Below, piece after piece: positions 1 to 13,805 of a DNA stretch of 64,000 nucleotides; position 1 is the first letter of the stretch, and each line of letters starts with the position of its first letter. The position numbers were made by a program, and so were the translations under genes. The stretch spans positions 22,204,001 through 22,268,000 of the forward strand of contig NC_058339.1 of the NCBI RefSeq assembly GCF_905475395.1, read 5' to 3'. Under the pieces are notes generated by a model. The model saw nothing but the letters and a program-made list of their open reading frames with translations, was not told the origin of the DNA and did not search any database. This stretch comes from Chrysoperla carnea (taxonomy: Eukaryota > Arthropoda > Insecta > Neuroptera > Chrysopidae).

Positions 1-1284
1 AATACAATAAATTTGATAACCCTGATATTTACAAAACAAATACGAATGTATATACCTACTTAAAAGGTTTTCTTTTTTTAGTTTAGAATCCCAAAAGACT
101 ATGATAAAATTAATGTTCACAACAAAAGTTAACGATCTCCTGAGAATCATCTATTTAGACAAAAGAATTTTATTTATTGCACGAAAATTGCTATGATAAA
201 TGCATTTGTCCTAAACACATGAATAAAATAATATGACTTCTCTTTATCAACTCAACCATTTATTTTTAGAATTTTGTGTTTTAACAATGATTGTAATTAA
301 TAATTACCTTTGTGTTACAGTCACAATTCTGTGAATCACAGTATGAGATAAGTGTAAAATAATGCTTTGTATGATATGTGACTAAAAATATTTAATAAAA
401 ACATACAAGTGCTTAAAATCTGCCAACCATGTTACTTTTAACTTAGACCTTGCAAAGCCTACGATCGAGTTTTTCGAATTACAAATTGAACCCTTTAATT
501 CGTTATGTGTACCATTTGTATGTTTCATAACTTAGTTTGCTGGTCACTCAAAATTGAATTAACTTTTAAAAAAATTCAGAAAAAATACTTTTCAAGCTTT
601 TGCACAAATGGATAACATTTTTCCCCAAATCGCTTGTTCCAAATCGCTCATGTGTAAAATGTGTATGAATTTGAAATCGGTATTGTCTCAATTTTATATA
701 TATAGAAATTTGCTTTCAATGTCGTAAATCTGGAAGGCTTTAAGTTCTAAATACCCTAGTGTTTTTAATGAACTCATGCTTGGAAAATATTATATTTTTT
801 AAATGTTGCGATGTTCAGATTACATGAAGTAATGTTGACATTGCAGTATTTAAAAAAAAATAATAATTTTTTATAGTTGTCTGTTAAATATAGAGCATTT
901 ATTAAACATTTCTACCCCTCAATATCAATGAATGTCTAAACCACATATTAACCTTTTCATATGATGTTCCACTCTCACAATCTGCGATTGTGTATTTATA
1001 CGCCATATGTGATCTAGTTGTTTTTTTTTTTTTTCATTTTGTTGGTGTAAACAGAATCATTTTATGGATACATCTTGACTCTTTTTCATATTCTGTAACA
1101 CTGGCAATATTTGTACACAGTATACTATTGCCATTTGTGTTATGAATCAGTTTTAAGGTAAGTTGACGTCGCACATAAATTGAGGAAAATATCTAACTGT
1201 ATCCCCTTGAGGACCCACAATAACAACATTTAGCTAGATCTACAAAATTATTATTAATAAGCTAGACTGGTTTCAGGAGCATTA
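1..1284. other. Gene-free AT-rich flank
   Basis: I see no supported gene, RNA gene or recognisable transposon. Open frames are short and of low complexity. A T-run lies near 1021-1034. Confidence 0.6.
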
Positions 1285-1850
1285 CTTAAGGAGAGATGCA
1301 AGGATTGAATAATACTAGGGATTTCAATAGAACTTTATAAATACATTTTTTGATTAACAAAGTTTCCAAAAATCACAAAAAATTTCTAGATCATCGCTCT
1401 TTATATTATTATTTTATCGTTCAAAGTTGCCAGAAGAAATGATGAATCATATAGGTTATCCTTTTCAATTAGATAACTCTATATCAGAAAATCCACAGAG
1501 TGTGATGAAAAACTATCTAAAATATTTAAACAATCGTGTAATTTATAATAATACCATAAAAATATAAGGTTGCCGATGATATAAAAACAAAATTTTAATT
1601 TTATTATGAGTTCATCGAAGATCCATCATTTGATGAACAGAGACAACTATAGTTAGTTTATTGATGATTGAAGAGTGTTATCTATATTATCAAATTTATA
1701 AGCATCACAATTTATTATATATTTTTGTAGTTGCGTGGTATTGTAAAGCTAAAAATAACTCATTACTTGACTACAAAGCATGTATTTGTTTTATATGTAA
1801 GTACTGTGCAATAAATCAAAACTTTTTTTACAATATTTTACAATGACATT
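1285..1850 (+). repeat. Left arm of a long inverted repeat
   Basis: This roughly 565-bp arm reappears in reverse complement at 4555-5085. Matching landmarks include 'gagatgcaaggattgaat' near 1293 against its complement near 5057, and 'taatgagttatttttagct' near 4629 against its complement near 1748. The arms are diverged, with several indels, and enclose about 2.7 kb. They look like the long termini of an old, decayed foldback or long-TIR DNA transposon. No transposase is recognisable between them. Confidence 0.65.
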
Positions 1851-2435
1851 AAACACTAAAAAATAAATATATATATTCTCAAAAAGTGTAAAATCACTGG
1901 CATGCATTAAGTTTGGTTCCACGTGCTTCAAATCGAGTATTATTGTTATGATTCTAATTGATTGAAAGCCTAAATTCTCAATTAGAAACATTCAAATATG
2001 AACATTTTGAAGAGAGAACGCAGATTGATGGTTTACAACGCACAGTTGGAAGCCGGAAAAGCATTACACAATACATTTTCACATGGTACAAGTAAGAAAA
2101 ATCACTATTTTTGCTTTTATTTCCATTTTATTCAACAGTATTATGCGTAGTTGTGGAAACTAGACAATGAATAATACAGAGACACAATAAGTATTTAAAT
2201 GTGTAATATATATTTTGGTAAAAAAAAGTGGCAGAATGTGTTTTATTAATTTTTTTTTTATATATATATTGTTTTTTATTACAAATTATATTATTCATTG
2301 AATTTTTATAGGGTAATATGTTCATGCCATTTAATAAACCAAAGACAAAAAAACAGATGGAAAATTTTGTATCGACGTTTATATATATGATTTAGGCCCA
2401 AATAGATACCTATATGCAGTAAGAGACTATAGTAC

Positions 2436-2994
2436 AAGATCCGAATTAGGGTCGACCTTCACCCATCTGTTTACCGAATGAAAGTTATTTTTTATGAAAT
2501 GTAAAATATTAACAAATATTCCTGTAACGGCTTGCCTAAAAAAATATGGTCAAGACTATTTTTAATATAAATATCAAAACTTGGAAAGCTTGTAAACATT
2601 ATTTTTGACCAATATTTTGTGACCAATCATATGCCACCGTATTTGTAACAAAATTATCTTTATTTAGATATGTGAGTCAATGAATTAACAGATGCACGTA
2701 ATTACTATTTTCAACTTGTATAGGGAATGAAAAGATCGACAATTCAGTCGCTGCATATTTCTTATGGCTTTTACTATTGAGCTGCTACATACTTTTATGA
2801 CCAAAATTCGTTAGATATGCAAGTAAGAGAAAAATTTCAAAAGATTTTACGCTTGATATTTTCACTAAGAGTAGTCTTGACCGCATTTCTTTAGGCAATT
2901 CATTACAGGGATATTTGTTAACATTTTATACTTCATAAAAAATAACATTCATTCGGTAAGCAGATGGGTGAAGGTCGACCCTAATTCGGATCTT
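2436..2994. mobile_element. MITE with ~120-bp terminal inverted repeats
   Basis: The ends 'aagatccgaattagggtcga' (2436 on) and its complement ending at 2994 begin imperfect inverted repeats of about 120 bp (2436-2565 and 2870-2994). Both arms pass through a shared motif 'cgaatgaaagttatttttta' or a close variant. No coding capacity lies between them. The target duplication is not clear, so the superfamily is left open. It is nested between the arms of the 1285-5085 inverted repeat. Confidence 0.7.
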
Positions 2995-3149
2995 AGACTA
3001 CTAGTTTATAAGTGACATAAATAAATAGAAACTTTTCAGAGGACAAATTTTTAAAGAAGTAATAATAAATAATAATGGGGTTTAACCTCCGTTTTTCTGC
3101 CATAAGAATTGGTTTATCTTTATTTATTAAATTACATTGATATTTACAA

Positions 3150-3345
3150 TTACATTTATGATGTGGGTGGAATCGGTAACTTCGTTCTTATCCAAGCGAC
3201 GACAATGTGATCAATTCCACAGCCTCCATTAATTATAATTTTTCACATTGCCCCTGCCTGGATTCGAACACGCAACCTAAGTTTAAGTAGTTAAACAGTC
3301 AAAGACTAACGCCTTAGACCGCTCGCCATTTAGGTTTTCTCATTT
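3150..3345 (-). mobile_element. tRNA-derived SINE
   Basis: On the minus strand an A-box-like 'tggcgagcggtcta' (complement of 3315-3328) is followed about 45 nt later by a B box, 'gtgttcgaatcc' (complement of about 3260-3271). This is the internal RNA polymerase III promoter of a class-II (Leu/Ser-like) tRNA. The acceptor arms do not pair into a mature tRNA, and the sequence continues into an unrelated body. It is therefore better read as a tRNA-derived SINE than as a tRNA gene. Confidence 0.6.
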
Positions 3346-4008
3346 TAAAGAAGTAAAAATTAAAAAAAAAATTGGCCCCTTATTACTTAAACGCTTTATT
3401 CTTTTACATTCAGCGATTTATAGGTAGGTATTCGAAACGAGGTTTTAATTTAAATTTTATAACTTACAACTAAAAAATTTGTTTATTATGTTTTTCAACC
3501 CTTTAGGCATTATTTTTTATCATTTTTCTGCCATCATTGTATTGATGTCTAATATACTCTGTTGTTTCATGCGTAAGCACTATATACAAAGTTTGACTCG
3601 GAAAGGCATTTAATGTTTAATAAAAGCTTGAAAAAGTTTAATAAAAGCTTGTAAAAAATATTTGAACTAACATTTATAGAGAGAAGAATTTTATAATTTA
3701 ATATATTTTGAGTTAATTTTTCGGTCGTCAAAAACATTTATTTTCGATGACTTACAAAATACTATACTTCGGGTTACAAAATACTTGAGTTGCAATTAGA
3801 ATCACATTTTTAGCCTTATTTATCAATCCTCCAAATGGCCGATTATCCTCTTTATCAATCCTTTAACAAGAATTATAGACATATCAGTTCAATATGAGCT
3901 CACGGTCTATTTGTGATAATAATTAACATTGTATAAATAAAAAAAAGTTTTTTTGCTATATCTATTATATAAAATGTGTATGTTAAATTATAGATACATT
4001 GTTGAATA

Positions 4009-4075
4009 TAATAATAATAATAATAATAAAAATAATAAAAATAATAATACTAAAAATAATAAAATTAAATAAAAT
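4009..4075. repeat. (AAT)n-type microsatellite
   Basis: Imperfect run of ATA/AAT triplets with interspersed extra A residues. Confidence 0.85.
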
Positions 4076-4554
4076 GCAAAAAGAGCAGCAACAGGGCTCC
4101 ATCATTTAGGTCATATTATCCCTCCATTAGGTGCTTTTTATTATATATTGCAATGAGATTTTATTATATATTGCAATGTTTTGAGAGACTGTTGAGATGC
4201 ACCAAGTCTCAAAAATGTCTTAAATAATTGCAAAGTGAGGGGGACTGGAACCTTGACCTCTTCAATGGAAGCTTCTCTGACACTAACTCAAACTACATAC
4301 AGTCTTTTAACCCTCTAGTCAAACTAAAAACAGCAAAAACCATGATATTTGAGCATTAAAAAGGCCAAAAGGCCGGGAAGTCGACATTCCCAAGACATAC
4401 TTCCCTGGCACTAGCTAAACCAATATACAGATTCTTAGCTCAATTATAATCTCTTTACTTTATTTTAATCTCTTAAGAGGCAATGAGGGTGTTGCAAGTT
4501 TTAAAGATACCAGAAAAGTTTCCATCTTTAAAAACCTTAAGGTGATTGTAAACC

Positions 4555-5085
4555 TGAATTGTAAAAAAGTATTTGTTTATTGCACAGTACATACATACAT
4601 ATAAACCAAATACATGTTTTGTAGTCAAGTAATGAGTTATTTTTAGCTTTACAATATCACGGAACTACAAAAATATAAAATTAGTTGTGTGCAAGTGATG
4701 CTTATAAATTTTGATAATATAGATATCGCTCTTCAATCTTCAATACTCTAACTATAGTCGTCTCTGTTCATCAAATGATGAACTCATAATTAAATTAAAA
4801 TTATGTGTTATTATAAACTTCAAGATTGTCTAAATATTTTGTATAGTTTTTTTATCACACTCTCTAGATTTTTTGATATAGAATTATCCAATTGAAAAGG
4901 ATAAACTAAATGATTCATCATTTTTCCAGCCAAATTAGAACTTATAAAATAATAATAAAAAGCCCGATGACCTTGGAATTTTTTGTGAATTTTGGAAACT
5001 TTGTTAATCAAAAAATATAGTATAGTATTTGTTTTATTGATATCAACACTATTATTTAATCCTTGCACATCTCTTTAAGAAAATT
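4555..5085 (-). repeat. Right arm of a long inverted repeat
   Basis: Reverse-complement partner of 1285-1850. An 82-codon open frame (4820-5068, minus) lies within it, and the left arm carries a degraded version of the same frame with stops. The frame resembles no family I recognise. It may be a leftover of a coding segment of the original element. Confidence 0.6.
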
Positions 5086-5620
5086 TTCATAGGAAAATCC
5101 CAGTTAATAAATTTATAACACTTCCCTACAACTCGTTGATTTTCGATACAGTTCACAAGTTTATATTTTCGTGAAAAATATGACTAAAAATTCCTCATAC
5201 CAAAAATAAAATTTTTTAGTTAACAATTAAATAAAATATAAAATAAAATGTTCGATGGATAAACATTTTGGGATGATTGCATACAGTGCAAAATTTTATT
5301 TTATTATTTATTTTATGTTATATAATAATAATAAATTTCTATATCCATTCTACGTGTTATATTCATATTTTAAGCTGATCAAAGCAATTTTATTTAATTA
5401 TATCAATAATTCATAACCAATATTGTTAATATTCGTTTATAAATGTATAGGTAGATATAGGTAGATAGGTATTTGATATAAAAGCTACCGTTTAATAATA
5501 ATCACCTTATACGATTTAAAATCATCATAAAACTTATTTTAATACCACAATAGCTGCCACTCGTTTACTTCGTGGAGCTATTTCTGTCTATATTAGTGAT
5601 GGTAAAAATGTTGAATTTTG
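5086..5620. other. Gene-free AT-rich stretch
   Basis: No gene or recognised repeat seen. Confidence 0.5.
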
Positions 5621-5624
5621 TACA

Positions 5625-6090
5625 TTCGCGAAATTTTTTTTTTGCGTTTTTCTCGATTTTTTGAAAGGGGTACCCCTTAAAAAAATTGCAAAAAATCGAA
5701 AAATTTTGTATATCTCCAATTTCGATAAAACTCAGTATATAAGATTATTTTGACCCAAAAAGTACAAAAATCGGGTGCATTTGTTGACTGGTCGAATAGC
5801 TTTTGAGATACGGACTAAAATCGATCCAAATATTGCGATATCTCAGAAACTCTCGATCCAATCATTAAATTAACCCGATTTTTGTACTTTTTGGATCAAA
5901 ATTACCCCATAAACCGAGTTTCATCAAATTCCTAAACAAAACTTTTTTTTGCGTTTTTCTCGATTTTTTGAAAGGGGTACCCCTTAAAAAAATTGCAAAA
6001 AATCGAAAAAGTTTGTTTATCTTCAATTTCGATAAAACTCAGTATATAAGGCAATTTTGACCCAAAAAGTACAAAAATCGAGTGTATTAT
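5625..6090. repeat. Satellite-like repeat, two partial units
   Basis: A block containing the perfect palindrome 'aaggggtacccctt' occurs twice, about 306 bp apart (around 5665 and 5970). Between them lie inverted segments of about 60 bp (about 5720-5780 and 5870-5935), recognisable by 'gtacaaaaatcgggt' and its complement. A diverged unit occurs in the right flank at 61330-61560. The arrangement suggests a dispersed satellite or a MITE-derived tandem repeat. Confidence 0.7.
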
Positions 6091-7580
6091 AGCGATATTA
6101 AATAATAGTGCTGCGATCGAATTAGCTGTCTCCTCCACCTACTATGCACCCTGTAAATACGGTATAAAATGATTTTATTTAAATATTTGATTATTTCTTG
6201 AAGAATAGACACTTTTTTTCACACTTCATTTGCAACAAGAATTGAATGATTGTTTGACAATTTATATGCGACAAATTATTGTCGGTTTATCGATTCAATG
6301 AATTCTATTAATATATAAGAGAAGCAATGTCTTATTTTACATTAGAGGTTTAAACATTCTCGTGAAAAGTATGTTTTTTTTATGGGAAATTTGATTTTCC
6401 TTCGAACGATACATATTTTTGAGAGATATTCTCATGGAGATACCAAAAATATATACCTAATTTTAAGGTATTTGTTATACAGTTATGAAGTACCGTTATA
6501 TTGTTGAAATGCTTTCACTTATTTCAACAAATGGGTACCGAAGGAAACATGGAAACACTCCGAATTAATAATGGAGGTCATAATTTCCTTCAAGCAGAAA
6601 TTATCAAATGATAGAAATAAAATAACTTCTATTAGCCTTATTTATAGAAAAAAAAATGAAATCAGTCATGAGGACTGCCGACGGAAGTGAATACTTAAAA
6701 CTTTGGAATAACTGTGTTTTTTTTGAAATTTTTTATATAATTAGAGTATGAATAATTATAATTAATAATTTGCAAATTGAAATAATTAACGTGTGAATAA
6801 AAACTATTATAAATAATAAAAAAGGCCTATCTATAAACAGTAATAAGAAGTTACCAAAGGTTAGAATTACTTAGTTAATGGTTAATAGTACAGCTTTATT
6901 ATTATTACATATTTGTCTTTTTTCGATTGAAAGAAGTTTTAGTTTTTTCTTTGGTTACGGTGTTATATCTGTAGCTATTTCATAGCATGTTGATGACGCG
7001 AAACCAAATGAAATTATCCGGTCAAATATTATTTTTTATACATTAATAGAAGTAGATAGAAGAGATTTCAACTTCTATTCATAAAATTTATTTCAGTGTA
7101 GTTTCCGGCTGGAAGCTTTAATTATAAAATTATTTTTTTACTGTACTTGGATTTTTTATGAAATTAATGTGAAAAATTATTTTTTTTATAGACATATAAA
7201 CATAAAATTGTCAAAAGTTTTTTGCATTTAATTTAGCCTTTAAATAATGTTTCACTTCTTAATTATGAGCTCATCTTACAGTCCATTAAAATTATAAATA
7301 AAACTAACTGTAAAAAAGTAATATTTTATTTAATGTTAGATTAGTTTCATACCCTATATATGCTTATTATATTATACATATACGTATATAATTTGTATGT
7401 ATATTATTTACTAAGCTTATCATTAAAAACTTTTGCTTATGACTATAAAAAATAGTTTTATAATTAAAAAATATAAAAAAGAAAGAATTAAACAAAATTC
7501 GTATGTATATTTATATATCACAGGCGATTTCTATTAATTTACGAGATAAATAAAATTTGTCACAAAAATTTTCAATCCAG
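6091..7580. other. Gene-free stretch with one dispersed repeat
   Basis: Around 6660-6830 there is a segment, recognisable by 'cttaaaactttgga', that is repeated in diverged form at 61045-61220. Nothing else is supported. Confidence 0.5.
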
Positions 7581-7584
7581 TTAG

Positions 7585-7825
7585 GTTAGGTTATATTGGC
7601 TGTCTACGAAGGGCAAACTTAGGCTATAGAGCCCATTGGGATACCATATATGTTTTACCACCTTTCCGCTGATAAGTTCATTTATCAGCTCCTCAATTTC
7701 AGAGGCTGAGTGAACCTCCTTCATGCATATACCGTGCACTACACCAGCCCATCACAACTATTGATTAAATTAATTTTTTTGCGTCGGCGGTTTTAACCAA
7801 CTGAGCTAATGGCGCAACTTCAATC
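7585..7825. repeat. SINE-like dispersed repeat
   Basis: Starts with 'gttaggttaggttat' and ends with a tRNA-like 'ccaactgagctaatggcgca' segment. Similar segments are common insect interspersed repeats. No intact tRNA fold is present. Confidence 0.4.
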
Positions 7826-7829
7826 CAAT

Positions 7830-8800
7830 TCAAACTCAAAAAAATTGGGGAAAACATATTGAATAGGCTTTTTGACGAAAAATATTTTCATTATAGTTTG
7901 ATATTAGTTTTTCTTCATCACTTGAAGCCCCAATAGATTTTTATTTAATGTAGATTCACTGTCGTTATGAAATCATGTATCTAATCCTCAATAATCCTTA
8001 AAATTGTTTTTCTCAGCAGTAAATGCTTAATTCTTCAATATTCATAATGAGTACATATTTTAGTAACGCCCTTTATTTAAGTACCTACACAAGATGATTT
8101 AAAATAAATTACCATCCTTACATTTAGAAAAATAAATATGGAAATTTAAAGATGGTGAAAATAATGATTTGTTTACAGATTCTTGTTTTTTATGGCAACT
8201 TATTTTTACTTCTTATAGGTACTATTCTTACAGTTTCTTCTAGAAAACCCTAAAAATTTCCTATTTTGAGGCTGCTTCTAAAAATATGTAGTTTCATTTT
8301 AAAAGACCAAACTGTGTTTTCTCTTAAAAATTTGCTGATACATGTTTTTCGGTTTCCATCACGTTTCCCAAATACAAGGGCTGGAAACTTTAAAAAAAAT
8401 CAACCTGTATACGAATACTTATAGTAATGTAAAATAATATAAATTACCATACCATACATATATATGTGGTATTTGATATAAAACTCAAGAAATTTACATA
8501 TAAAATAGAAACATAATATTTGACGTTCATAAACCGAATACATTGTGTACTTAACGCCCATATGGGCATATTAATTTAATATAATACATAGACGTAGGTG
8601 TTATACCTTGGGGACAGTATACCTTGGATAAATGCATTTATGCTAAGTTAGCAAATCGACTTTTCCTTATAAATTGGTAATAATAATCGTTGATAAACCG
8701 GGGAAACCAATTTTTCGCTCTTTCTATTAGGGTGATATTGTTGGTGCTTTGTTTGTATATTTTCGATATTTATTTGTTCCAAAAACTTAACCTGCTTAAA
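7830..8800. other. Gene-free AT-rich stretch
   Basis: No gene or recognised repeat seen. Confidence 0.5.
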
Positions 8801-8814
8801 AAACTCAATATATA

Positions 8815-9110
8815 TAGCGTGTATCAGGTGCCCCTGTTGCATTAGGTAGAAAATAAAATTCTAAGATGAAAAGTCCTCCTCTTAATCCGATGCAAAAAGT
8901 CAATTTGGAGGTGAAAAGTAAGAAATTGAGATAGTGATGGTATGCACGTATGTATACGTGTGCAAGTGTGTGAATGTGTTGGAAGGGGCGGGTGTAAGTG
9001 CGTGGGATCAAAAAATGGAAGACGATTTTAAGTCTTATAATTTTATTTTCTACGTAATGCAACAAAGATGTCTATCACTCCTAGGACATCCTGTATATAC
9101 ATATAAATAC
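8815..9110. mobile_element. Probable MITE with inverted ends
   Basis: 'tgcattaggtagaaaataaa' near 8837 is matched in reverse complement near 9040 ('ttttattttctacgtaatgc'). The flanking outer sequences also pair loosely. About 295 bp in all, with no coding capacity. The overlapping open frames on both strands are chance frames in this element. Confidence 0.5.
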
Positions 9111-11255
9111 ACATATCTAAAAACCATCTAAATTTTGATCCAAGGTACGACTATCTACCGTATACTTATGTGCTTTTTATCTGGGAGATATACATTTTTT
9201 ATAGAACTTGTTTTTAATTTCTTGCATTTTGTCTCGGATATATCAGAATAACGGAGATATATATAAGCTAAAAGTTTCTACATAGATACATTTGCAATTA
9301 AAAAGATGGAAGTTTATTTAAATAGAAAATAATATGTGCTTCAAAAACTACAGAAGTTAATGAAAATAAGTTTATGTACTGAAGAGTGAAAGATAACATA
9401 TTGTTGCTGGGGAGGACTGACCCAATTTTTTTTAAATTTAACTCTTTCCAGTAGTCCAAAACGAATACGTTGAAAGTAACGGACTTTCCAGCTAAGTACA
9501 GGAGAAACAAGCCTTGTCTTAATCACAGCCTATCAATCTTTAACTAATACTTCCACAGAGTAAATTTTAAAGAACTGTATCTGCTAGTATAATAGTTTAT
9601 CATCTATATCTTGTTCCAAAGTTTCAACTTTGTAGTTTTAAGTACCAAATACGAGGCTGAACATTTTTTTAATTTGTTTGACACGTATGTGTAAAAATTA
9701 CTCAATGTGCGATACAGAATTATCTCAATGAATTTATCTAAATTTTTTTTAAATATTTTTAATACAAACTGAAGAAAATTGCATTGAGTACCTTTTTGCA
9801 ATTTTACCTGTTTAAATTTCCGCACGAAGTACCGAAATGCACTAATTGTCATTAATATATGCTATAATAAAATTTAACTTAACTGTATATATACTTACAT
9901 CGGGCTTATGTTACATATCGGATCCGATACAAGTTCAACGTTAATTGCTAAAGGCAATAAAATTCCATGAAAATGTATTTTGACTGTTTGTGAAATCTCC
10001 ACTTCAACTAAATGGCGCAAATCTTTTATTGACAAAGTTTGTGGTAAAGAAATACAGCATGTCTTTTATGAGTTAACATATGCTTGAAACTTGATAAATA
10101 AATTTAATCGAAGAAAATGCTTCATACGAAATATGTTGGTTTTAAGGACACACATGTTATATCGGTATCGAATTCGAAGTTTTCAGATTCAGTTAAAACC
10201 TCACTCTGGTTCATAACTGACAAACATGAAAGCTTTAAATTACAAAAATTTTCTTTATAAGTACGCAAACATATTTTGTTTGAAACATTTTTTTGTAAAA
10301 GTTTAGAAAGTAATTGATAGCAAAAATGTAGTTTTTTGTGCGTTTTTTTCATTCAATTTAATTAACCACTTTTATGGGATTTATTCCAAATGTTTTTTCG
10401 AAGAGCGTTGGGCTTATCACACACATATATTGAGCTTATCGTTCAATTCGTATTGGAAATGATATTTAACACATACTGTAAAATACAGGGTTGACATGAA
10501 TACTAGATATATTAGTATTCATTTGACATGAATCCTAGTTATATTGAAAAAATTACACTCGAGATTTCGATCGATGTTAGATAACAGAGTACAATCTATC
10601 TATACGTTTGATGTAATGTATTTATTTCTTAGAATTGTTTATGGTTAGAAACGTATTTTAATATCAAACACAGCTATCAAGTAAACGCTAGTCACCTCCG
10701 TTGGTAAAGGTTTAACATTGTATGAAACCTGTCTACTTAGGATATTAAAAATATAAAAAAATAAGTGATTGTCCGCTGTAGACTCCCACTGTTATGTTGG
10801 CTAAAATCGTATCACTATTGAGATATGATATAGTAGTGTTGGGAGAGTTGCAAAACCTACATAATATACATAAACTTTGATGCAGTATTTTACATGTTAA
10901 CTTTAGAACGTTTAGTTACTAGATATCATTATCATATGCAAATCTATGATAACATTATTATAAATGAGCTTCTATATATTTATTACATGTTTGTATATGA
11001 ATTTAATGTAAATTTTAAACAAGGTGATGTTGAGTCAGAGTCAAAGTTCCATTCATACTTATATGTATATTTTTATGACGAATAAAATGATATTTATGAT
11101 TATTTTATGTAAAATTTCGATTTTTAAACTTTTGTCATAAAAAAAAAATGGTGTATTATATTTTTGCATTAAGCGGACATTATTAAATATTTCTTGAATC
11201 GAGAATATATTTTAACATAAATGTGTCACATACTCAGAGAATCGAATGCGCTGTC
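9111..11255. other. Gene-free AT-rich stretch
   Basis: Several open frames of 60-82 codons occur here, on both strands, with low-complexity, AT-driven composition. None resembles a known protein. No splice-linked exon series could be built. Confidence 0.5.
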
Positions 11256-11261
11256 AGTTTT

Positions 11262-11850
11262 TCGCTAGCTATCACTTAAATGCCTAATTCCGGGACCACG
11301 ACTTCATATTCTTGAAACCTATAAGAGCTAGGTTAATTTTTAAAACCACAAATTTGAAAAGTATGGCCCAAATTTAGTAGAATTACATAATTAGATATAT
11401 CAAAATTGGATAAAATTTGGATGCGATAGAGCAAAATCAAATTTTTTGGATTTTGATGACGTCATAAAGTTAAAAAATTCGATTTTTTGATAACAAAGGT
11501 AAATTTGATTCGATCTTATTAGAATTTTTTTTGAAACCAACTATTTTTGGGTCACTCTTCTCAACTGTGATGTTAGTTTTTCGCTTTCTATCACTTATGT
11601 GCCAATTCCGGAACCAGGACCCCATATTCTTGAAACCAATTATAGCCAAGTCAATTTTGACCACAAATTTGAAAAGAATGACCCAAATTTAGTAGAATTA
11701 CATACTTGATATATCAAAATTGAATAAAATTTGGATGCGATAGAGCAAAATCAAATTTTTTTTTATTTTGATGACGTCATAAAGTTAAAAAATTCGATTT
11801 TTTTGATGAGGCACAATCTAAATACTTGCCACCGGCGCTATGTACCCTAT
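11262..11850. repeat. Two tandem ~305-bp satellite-like units
   Basis: Unit 1 (about 11262-11565) and unit 2 (about 11567-11850) share 'catattcttgaaacc', 'ttggatgcgatagagcaaaa' and 'gatgacgtcataaagtt' in the same order. They differ by scattered substitutions. Unit length is close to that of the 5625-6090 repeat, but the sequence is different. Confidence 0.8.
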
Positions 11851-13797
11851 ATACGGTCCTGAGAAATATACATATTTTAAATTAATTTTTCAGAACGTCT
11901 ACTCATTAATGCGTTAATCTTAATTAAATGTGTAAACGGTTGCCACTAAATTTAGACAGCTGATATTTTGTGGGCCATTCAGTACATATTATTATATAGT
12001 TTATAATCAGGTAGGATTGTGTATATCGTATATACGAGTGAGTATATGTAAAAGAACACGAAATGAATAGAATAAGTAAATAGATCGTCAACATAAACAT
12101 AATGATATTCACAAAGGGAAACCATTTACTGATCGTCTTCGTCGTCCACAAAAACCTCAACTACCTCATGTTGAATAAACGACATTATAGAAAACCGCGT
12201 ATTTATATTACTTAGTTGCTGCTTCTTTCTTTACGTACATCACAATACAATTAACTGAATATCTATGTGTTATGAACAATGAGTTTATAAAATATTCAAG
12301 TTGGAAATCTTGTTTGCCAAACTAGTTAAGCTTGTTAAACTAGTTAAGATATTGTAGACCGTAAGTATCCGTTTTTATGAATTTTAGCTTAAAAAGAATG
12401 CATTAATATTGTATTTATTGATATTGCTAACAGAATATGCAGTGATATTTCAAATTGGGATATAACTCTTGAAGATTGTGCTTTGTGAAAAGTTTAATGT
12501 TTCGATAGCTGTTGTCTGACTGTCTTCGAGATAGTGTTGAAAACCTAAAACTTATTGCACAACAAATCTGCTTTAATGTCAGATTTAAAATTTATCATTA
12601 ATTTTTTTGCAGCATAGTAATGTCGCATTAGTTCTTCTTTATTATGATTATTTTTTATGTTAAAGAAGACATTTCGCGATAACAGCCTTGTATCTGTTGA
12701 AATCCTTCCTTTTTAGGTATAAGCACGGTGGCCAAAAGAGCATTAAAAAGTTCGACTTTTGATTTGTTGGTTCATTAGTACCCTTTCGCCTGGTCTACGT
12801 TTAATGCGTCTTAAATGTGTGCGTAACTTCGGATGCTAATTCAGTTGCTGCTTCAATAGCTTGTTCAAAACATGAATATTTGATTTAATACGCATAATTT
12901 AGTTTTCCTTTAGATCGATAGATATTCAAATTAAGTGCTTAAGTTGGGCTGGCATGCGCGTCGCCCTGAAAAACTTGGCGCCCTGGTATCTACCCCTAAA
13001 GCCGCTAGTGCTTATAATGTGGCTGTAATGAAGCTGCAGAAGTGTTAGGCTTATCAAATCGAGCTAAGTAAATCATTCGGTCTCGAAGACACTTGTATGT
13101 GTGCAGTAATTTCTGTTCTTAAAGTAACCTATGATCTTCATACTGTTTCATTATAGAATCTGTTTCTTTTGAAAACTGGTACCTACGAGAACATTTGCTT
13201 AGAAGGACATAAGATAAAACATATGAAAAATTTCAAACTTTTTATTGATTTCTAAAATCCGTTCATTTTGTACATGTTTCTTCATAAGTAATGCATTCTC
13301 TAAACCTCTAACATCTTTATGAACTCTCAGTTTATTATAAAGATACTTACTTCTTACAGTAACTAGTCTATTCCACGTATGTACTAAGTTAAATATATTG
13401 TATACAACGTCTTGAATTCATATAATTTGCACGTAACATTTACACAATGGGTTTGCTCTGTTCAGAATTTTATATTGCTAGATTTTGATTTTAAATAACG
13501 TTGTATAACATTGTATACATTCCATGCGGCACGTCATGCTGTGAGTTACGAGAATATGGAATGAGAGTATGGCCTTGTGAATGTGTCGATTCAAAATACC
13601 ATTGATAACAGTGAATGGTGTCAGCTTAAAGTGATCTAAATGTGTATGTGTAATTTATTTTCTAGTAGCAGTATGAGAAAATGGTACTGGAAAATACAAT
13701 GGGACTGAAAACTATTTTTTCGGTGTGTATTCTTCTTGATTAACACAATCTATTCGTATAAAATGCTACGCTACAGTGTACCTTTCGTTGAATAGTT
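11851..13797. other. Gene-free AT-rich stretch
   Basis: No gene or recognised mobile element seen. Confidence 0.5.
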
Positions 13798-13805
13798 GTC
13801 TATGT

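Noticed and set aside
3240..3330. Possible tRNA gene
   Set aside because: A and B boxes are present but acceptor arms do not pair, and the sequence continues into a SINE body.
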